From: Mytilus californianus
Taxonomy: Eukaryota > Mollusca > Bivalvia > Mytilida > Mytilidae
Reading direction: 5' to 3'
Length of the DNA: 64,000 bases
Assembly: GCF_021869535.1 (NCBI RefSeq)
Contig: NW_026262690.1
Span: forward strand, 92,905,995-92,969,994
Of the stretch, positions 57,796 to 64,000 are shown in pieces; positions within the stretch are counted from its first letter, which is position 1; each line of letters opens with the position of its first letter. The notes below the pieces were generated by a model that worked only from the letters and a program-made list of their open reading frames with translations, was not told where the DNA came from and ran no database searches. A program made the translations under genes and the position numbers.

Positions 57796-57889
57796 TCCAA
57801 TGGCAATTTAAATTGCAATCAGACGTCAAACTGTTTTTGCCATTGTAGCTCCATATAATATTTCGATGTTTATTCGGAGATAAAAGAGA

Positions 57890-58075
57890 AGTGGAATATA
57901 CCTACGGGATAGTCAAACTCCCTAAGACGAACTTGCAATGCCATGGCAAAAAACGAAAATCGACAAAAAGACAAACAACGGTCTTCAAAACACAACATAG
58001 AGAACTTAAAACTGAGCAACACTAATCCCACCAAAAACCGCGGTTAAATGAAGTACTCCGGAAGGATAATACATG
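57890..58075 (-). repeat. Penelope-like 3' tail
   Basis: GGGATAGTCAAACTCCCTAA, GCAATGCCATGGC, AACTGAGCAACACTAATCCC, CCACCAAAAACCGCGG and ACTCCGGAAGG match the tail series. Confidence 0.65.
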
Positions 58076-58949
58076 TCAATACAACCCGTAAATGATGACT
58101 TACTTTTGTAATGCATTAACAATATTATAAAACCAAAACTGCAATTATCATCTTTATACGTCAAATATCTTGAATTGAATAGATATACATTCGGCTGGCA
58201 ATAAACATGTCAAAATTTTATTTTCAAATTTTCCCGAGAGATAACAGTCGGTACAACGTATTGATTGTAAATGTGTTGTGCTAAGTAGATATTATTGGAT
58301 GGAAACGAAAGTTACCACAAAGGTATGACATAACATTTTAGTTTAGAAGTTATAATTAATGACAGAAAAAAAAACATGTAAAAATCCTTTATTCCTGAAA
58401 AAAAAATAGCAGTAGATTTATGGCAATGTAATCATAATAATTCTTATAAACTTCCTTGAGGTAAAAGATTTATTAGTGTACTTGTTAAACCTATACTGCT
58501 TACTTGCATTGGTGGATTTTTTTGGTTACAATGAAGTAATTATTTACAAAGGTAATGGTGGTCTTTTGGGTCCTGCGTTTGTACTATAAAAAATTCGTTG
58601 AAAAAGACCTTTGGTTGTGAATAAAACTGCAAAACACATATGGTGCCGCAGCTTTTTTAATAAAAAAAATAGCATATTTGAAGGGTACTTAATGGTTCCG
58701 GAATTTTCGAATTAGTAAGAATGATGAACACCTTTTGCTTAATTTTGCACAGAAAATATTTTTCATCACAGAAAACTTCCTCTAAATTTCTCGCTATTTT
58801 TACTGCAATAGCCGACATTCATTTCTCATTATTTCAAAATTTAGTCAAATTAACAGAGCAGCAGAAAATAAATTTACTTCTAGCTATTAACTTTTTTGTG
58901 GTTTTGTTTTCGTAAAGCTTCAATTTTTTTAGTTGTACTTACATAAGCA

Positions 58950-59160
58950 ACTCGGCGGGTGGCACATGTTGTGCATGATCTGCTTACCCTTCCGGAGCAT
59001 CTGGTATCCCTCCTCAGTTATTAAAGGGGTTTCCTTTATTCAGTCTTTAATTTTCTATGCAGTGTTCGGTAGATTGAAGTCTGTTTTTTCGTTGTTTTGA
59101 GATTTTTGGCTTGGCGTTGTCAGTTTGTATTACTTATGAGTTTGAAGGGCACTTTGGTAT
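58950..59160 (+). repeat. Penelope-like 3' tail, plus strand
   Basis: CTCGGCGGGTGGCACATG, CTGCTTACCCTTCCGGAGCA, TTCAGTCTTTAATTTTCTAT and GGCTTGGCGTTGTCAGTTTG form a fairly complete plus-strand tail. Confidence 0.65.
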
Positions 59161-59439
59161 CTTCCTCATCTTTTTCCTCCACTTAGTTTTTTTCTTGAAA
59201 ATAAAACTGGTTCCTTGCAAATTTTGAACGATGTAAGATCGCTGACCCTTGATGTGGCCTTAAGTCTCCTTGTTTTGTGGTTCTTAAGGTAAATTTGTAT
59301 GACCACGGAAGGGTGAGTTTTATTGTGAAACCTTTTGGAAATACCTTATAATAAACTGGTGGTCTCTTTCGAGGAATCTAGTTTTATATACATTTCTTGA
59401 ATATGTGAAATCGTTCATGTGAGAAAATTCTTTACTGAA

Positions 59440-59550
59440 TTCATTTTGGCCCGGATGGCCCGGATGGCCTTTATCACAGGACCTACCTATTGTATTTATT
59501 GTTGATATGCTCTCGTCCGAGACATGAATTTACTATATTGACGTTAAGCA
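59440..59550 (-). repeat. Family B fragment, reverse
   Basis: TCACAGGACCTACCTATTG and CTCTCGTCCGAGACATGAA are the reverse of the family B head. A small tandem of GGCCCGGAT units is next to it. Confidence 0.6.
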
Positions 59551-59554
59551 AACA

Positions 59555-59730
59555 AAAACCGGTGGTCATCTCGTGTGCCCTGAAAGGTTAACCAGTTCCT
59601 GTTCCACAATGTAGTTGGTATGAATTCGGTGACAAGTCTCGTTCGGATCTGGTGTCATGTGTGGCACATATATTCCATAACGGACAACCAATTCATCTAG
59701 AAGAGGCACATGAACTTGCAAATCTTGTAT
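59555..59730 (-). repeat. Penelope-like tail with reverse-transcriptase end
   Basis: AAACCGGTGGTCATCTCGTG, AACCAGTTCCTGTTCC, GTGACAAGTCTCGTTCGGAT and CCATAACGGACAACCAATTC are a minus-strand tail and the last coding part. Confidence 0.55.
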
Positions 59731-60234
59731 TCCATAAGAACAAAAAATGTATGCAGTTGATATAATCCAAAATACCTTTAGTAAAAACGAACACAAAGCT
59801 TATCTCACAACATGGTTCTCATATTTGAGCGTAGTATCACACCATACGAAGCGGAAAATCATTAAGCAAATCAAAAGCAATAAATCGGCACGTTGCAATG
59901 CATTACACAATTTCAATTTTGCACACAAATATTACAACTATGAGTTAGTTATAAAACAGGTTGGTTTGTAATGGTGATTTTTAGGTTTGCTTATGTTTTT
60001 AATCTTTCATTTCTTTTATATTTTTTTTTGGTATATTTTGTTATCTTTCTTTATTTTCTTTCTGCCATCATGTACGGAAAGACAAAAAAAATTGCAAGTC
60101 CTATATGTAGATATACAGATCATGTAACACTATGTTAGCATTGATCTTGTTTATTAAATTATCATGATGATTCATTGCATTTTGGAAGTTGTATACAATA
60201 ATGATTTCTATCTCTTAAGCGATGTGTTCTGTCC

Positions 60235-60235
<1 letters not shown>

Positions 60236-60275
<40 letters not shown>
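60236..60275. repeat. (CT)n microsatellite
   Basis: About 19 uninterrupted CT units followed by CTCGTT variants. Confidence 0.95.
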
Positions 60276-60278
<3 letters not shown>

Positions 60279-60329
60279 CTCTCGTTTTGTTTTAATAGGG
60301 GAAGGGGGACTGAGAGACTAATATTAGTC

Positions 60330-60730
60330 ACACAATTGCACAAATGTCTGGTCTATTATATGAAAATCTAGCCTTGTGGAAATTTTATCATAAAATGTTG
60401 GTATTTTCATATTTTATAGTGCTTTTAATCTATGTATTGAAACGTAACAGCTTGGTTACAATAAAGGAACATGTCGGTGAGATGAGTACCACAATTGGGT
60501 CTTATTAGAATGCCTTCTGTCTGTCGAAAAGCACTTCAACTAACCACAAAAATAAATATTGGCAAAAAAATAATCATGTCAGTGTAACATTTCTAACATC
60601 TTGGTTAGATAAATAGGTTTTTTTTTAAAAATTGTGATTTATCTGTTCTTTAAGCAAACTATTTGTATCTACATTGGTTACTTTTGTGACACAAATTAGA
60701 CAATTATTTCCTGCATTATATTTGACAGAA
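60330..60730 (-). repeat. Third degenerate Penelope-like relic
   Basis: It is colinear with 35820-36200: ATTAGTCACACAATTGCAC, TGTGGAAATTTTATCAT, AACAGCTTGGTTA, AAAGGAACATGTCGGTGAGA, CATCTTGGTTAGAT. Coding frames are lost. Confidence 0.5.
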
Positions 60731-60838
60731 ATTTCATTTCATCCTGTATCAGCACTCTTGATCAATGTTTAGATTATGTTCAGTTATTACCATGATAACA
60801 TGTACCAGACCAGAATATGCATTACTCTAACACTCCTG

Positions 60839-60874
60839 CCCCCCCCCCTTTCCCCCCCCCCCCCCCTCCCCCCC
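60839..60874. repeat. Poly-C tract (G-run on minus strand)
   Basis: About 34 of 36 bases are pyrimidines, in C-runs of 10, 15 and 7 split by TTT and T. The minus strand could form a G-quadruplex. Confidence 0.9.
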
Positions 60875-60899
60875 ATTCCCTGAATTCATATCTCTGAAA

Positions 60900-63555
60900 T
60901 TATCAGAGAAATTTATAAAACGAAATTAACCAATCACCCACCCATTTGAAAGCTTATACATGTATTCCTTGAAGCTAACAATATAATACCTCTTACAATT
61001 TCATTATATCTGACATGTTATATCATTCCAACAATCAAATTAAAAATGAAAATCCATTTACATTATTACTTTCTCAAACTTCCTTAATATCATCAAATCC
61101 AAGGTGTGATTTAGTGACAATTTGGTCATGACAGTGGTGGTACCAGGAATTTAAAAAAAAAATGGGTTGTGATTGACCCCAAAATGTATAAAATTTCAGC
61201 ATGCATTGTACGATGTACATGTTAATGATGTTTATGTACAATATTGAATATAAAAATGTAATCAAAAGGTTTAGTATAACATAAATTTGTTCAATGTTAA
61301 ACCTAATAATTATTTTTTTCAAGAAATGTTTTTTTCCCTGTCACTTATATTTAGCAAAATGTTAGGGGCCAATAGGGGGCATAATTATTTATTATACATG
61401 TATTTTGTTGGTAATTTTTTGGAAAATTTGTATTATTGTGTTGATGATGACAATGATAAAATTTTATTGTTCCTGTGAAGAATTTAATTGAATGTACATA
61501 TACTTTGTATTTACAGGATGGAGAAAGATGTTTACTGATGGATTAAAACAAGGCTTTTACATATAAAACATATTACAATGACACATTTTAATGGAGTGAT
61601 GTACATTTGTACATGTTGGAAACAAAATTAATTTTGTTAGTTGAAAACAATATGACTACAAAATATTAGAGGTAAGTAACCAAAAAGTGTCCGTTTAGGG
61701 TTACCAAAGTGGGCTTCTTACAAGATACTATGGTTTGATATAATAAACATGTACATTGTATTCAAACTGTTTTTATTAGGGAAACAGACTGTGCAAATAT
61801 TCTGCATTTAGCGGTCAGACATGAAAATTCCTATTGGAATAAGTAGGGGCTGGCACTTGAAGTAAATTTATAGGATAGGCCAAGTAATCCGTAACATATT
61901 CTTAAGCCCAATGGTATACTTTTATTCTATTATCTTTGTTCTGTAAATGCCAATATTGTTGACTTCAGATTAAATACTTAATTGCAAAGAATGAAGGGTA
62001 CAGTAATTAAAATTTCATATATATGATTGAAAACAACATAAGGGAAGTAACTCTTACATGATGTGCATCATATCCTGATGGAGTGTTAACATAACGTTTC
62101 TGAAAGCTTTTATTTTAAAATATTTTACTAACCCCCTTTACCAAAATTATTGAAAATTTATTCAAATTGACCAATTATTTCAGATAAGAGAACTTACTTG
62201 CGCAGACCATATTGGGGTCATAGATGGACATAACAATGAAATACAATATCATAATTATCATTCTTTATAACTTTTGATTGAATTAACTTAATTTAATAAC
62301 CAAATATGTTCTTATTTTCAGTAAACAACAGATCCTGTCAAAGGAATAATTTTACTGGAGGATAAAATTTTAATACCTGGAATCAGCAATTTATATGAAA
62401 TGTGTAAAGAGAGATATATTCATGTGCAGAATTGTTTCTTAGGTGGTATCCCCCCCAGATAACCCAGGTTATTCGAGTGATTATTACATGTTACAGAAAT
62501 TTTTGCTGAACTAATGCAGCATTTAATAAATGAAACTTTTGCAAACTATGGGTTCCTACTACCCACACAAGTGTTGTGAAGAGGAATTTTAGACATAAGA
62601 GACCCATCAACATTTAAATGGAGATGTGGATAAGTGAAATGTATTTTGTAATAAATTCAGATATTGACTTTATTTTTGTTATGAAAATTTCAAAAACAGT
62701 AAATTTTGCAATCACATATTCAGTTGTAAAAAGGACTAAATTAAAACATAAGCAATTATATAACTGTGTTATTGCTTTGCTGAATCTTCCCTCTGGCCTC
62801 AAGGGTTTCACTTTTATTTTGCATAAGTGTTTTTTTTCCCTCAAATGCTTGAAAGTTCGGTCAATCCTGCACAATTTTTATGATATACAAGGTCAACACT
62901 TCATACAATAACTCTAATTGCTTAACCCATTATCCTGAAACACAAGATAAGGATTGAGAAAACAAAGCCCCCATTTGCTTTTGACAAATTCAAGTTTTGT
63001 CATTCAAGAATTATTGGACTTTATTCATGAAAAATTAAACACCTATTCGAATGTACAAGAACTCAACTTTGCTTTGATACTTTTTCGAGAATTTGTATCA
63101 CAAGGCTAAATTTGATCAAATAAGCTCACAATTGTAATTTTAGAGTTGTGGTACTTATTTCATACAGAATTGAGTATTAATCACATATCATACATAATCT
63201 AGTATGCAGCTAATGCTTGGATTGATTTCCTTCACTTTTGCCCTGTTGTTGAGATTGAATGAAACGTTTCATTATTTTATTCCAATCAATTGTGGGGGAG
63301 GGGGTCTATGCCACCTGCATAACTATATATCATATCACAAGCTATGATACAGCCAACCATACAACATAGCCCCTGCCACCAAAAGGGGAATATATGTGTA
63401 CAACAGATAGGAAACATCTCATATGGCTAGCTATCCTATGAAATATTTTATTGATCTTTTTTATATGTAATTGTTTTTTGGAAGTAGTTACTTATTAGAG
63501 ATATTATAGTTCCCTTTCAGTTGGCCTGGTTTAGACTTGATTACAGTTCTTATAT
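60900..63555. other. No gene seen
   Basis: AT-rich and low in repeats compared with the rest. The opposed frames at 62614-62911 mask each other and have no motif. This could be intron or 3' UTR of a gene beyond the window. Confidence 0.4.
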
Positions 63556-63559
63556 AAAA

Positions 63560-63665
63560 ATAAGAAAATGTGGTATGATTCAATGCCAATGAGACAACTC
63601 TACACCAGATACCAAACGGCGTAGAGGTTAACAACTATAGGTCACTGACAGCCTTCAACAATGAG
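63560..63665 (-). repeat. Family D end, reverse
   Basis: AAGAAAATGTGGTATGATTC, GCCAATGAGACAACTCTACA, AGGTTAACAACTATAGGTCA and GCCTTCAACAATGAGCAATG give the last 105 bases of family D in reverse. Confidence 0.7.
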
Positions 63666-64000
63666 CAATGGGTTAGGAGGATTTATTAGATAAATAACCT
63701 GGCCTGGTAAGAACTGAAAATAAATAGCTTGACACAAGACAGGCTGAAAATCAATATTCTGCATCTCAAAATGCAGGGTAAACATGATAGATAAGGAAAC
63801 AAATGTATACAAAAATGCAAATAAATTTAGAAAGATGAGCATCTGTAGCAATAGATCAGATGCAAATAAATAAGTCAATCCAGAAAAAAATCCTACTGCA
63901 CCCCCTCCCATCACCTAGAATATCAACAAATGGTTGTTCCCCCAAGATACTGCACATTGAATTTTAAAAAAGTAAAGTCATAGACAGTTTAAACATACAC

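Noticed and set aside
1-64000. Bacterial features, CRISPR arrays, rRNA genes, functional tRNAs
   Set aside because: Intron-containing genes and animal transposons throughout; no regularly spaced repeats, no rRNA-like conserved blocks, and only a broken tRNA-like head.

Overview
This is AT-rich animal nuclear DNA with introns, a few real genes and many degraded mobile elements. Several interspersed repeats are ones I recognise from marine mussels, so I read it as a bivalve, most likely Mytilus or a close relative. That assignment comes from memory of the repeats and was not checked by a search. There is no sign of bacterial gene organisation.

Genes. Two loci are well supported, both on the + strand. 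(1) At 13653-16769 lie three exons of a membrane protein: one WSC domain split over two exons, a Ser/Thr-rich stalk, and a C-terminal membrane helix. The signal-peptide exon was not found. (2) At 47591-50777 lies a two-exon gene for a protein of about 810 residues: a long TPR-like helical region followed by a C-terminal TIR domain that is only complete after splicing. A decayed paralogue of its TPR part lies about 20 kb upstream at 27541-29611. It has lost its start codon, carries stops, lacks the TIR end and is split by a retroposon. Weak candidates are a coding-like stretch at 46815-47232 and a possible membrane-protein exon at 56368-56581 on the minus strand.

Mobile elements. Three are structurally clear. 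A Ngaro-like tyrosine-recombinase retrotransposon (39231-42929) has A1-ORFs-B1-A2-B2 split direct repeats, a gag zinc knuckle, RNase H and recombinase, but no reverse transcriptase. A PIF/Harbinger DNA transposon (43432-45950) has inverted ends, a TAA target duplication and a minus-strand transposase. Penelope-like reverse transcriptase fragments and 3' tails are scattered throughout, mostly on the minus strand.

Interspersed repeats. I use local letters. R1 is a retroposon of up to about 805 bp ending in TCTCAATTTTA. D is a SINE-like family ending near CATACCACATCTTC. B is a roughly 350-bp family containing GGTAGGTCCTGTAATAG. I and C are related families containing ACCAAGTCAGGAA. R1, D and a duplicated 2-kb block share a short core around AACCCCGC...CCTGTCC, which suggests a modular domain. 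Local duplications also occur: a diverged block at 19540-21640 and 36170-38585, a 483-bp tandem copy downstream of the TPR-TIR gene, and a 345-bp tandem copy near 56 kb.

Limits. All calls come from reading the sequence and the conceptual translations. Repeat boundaries are approximate, percent identities were not computed, and small exons may have been missed.
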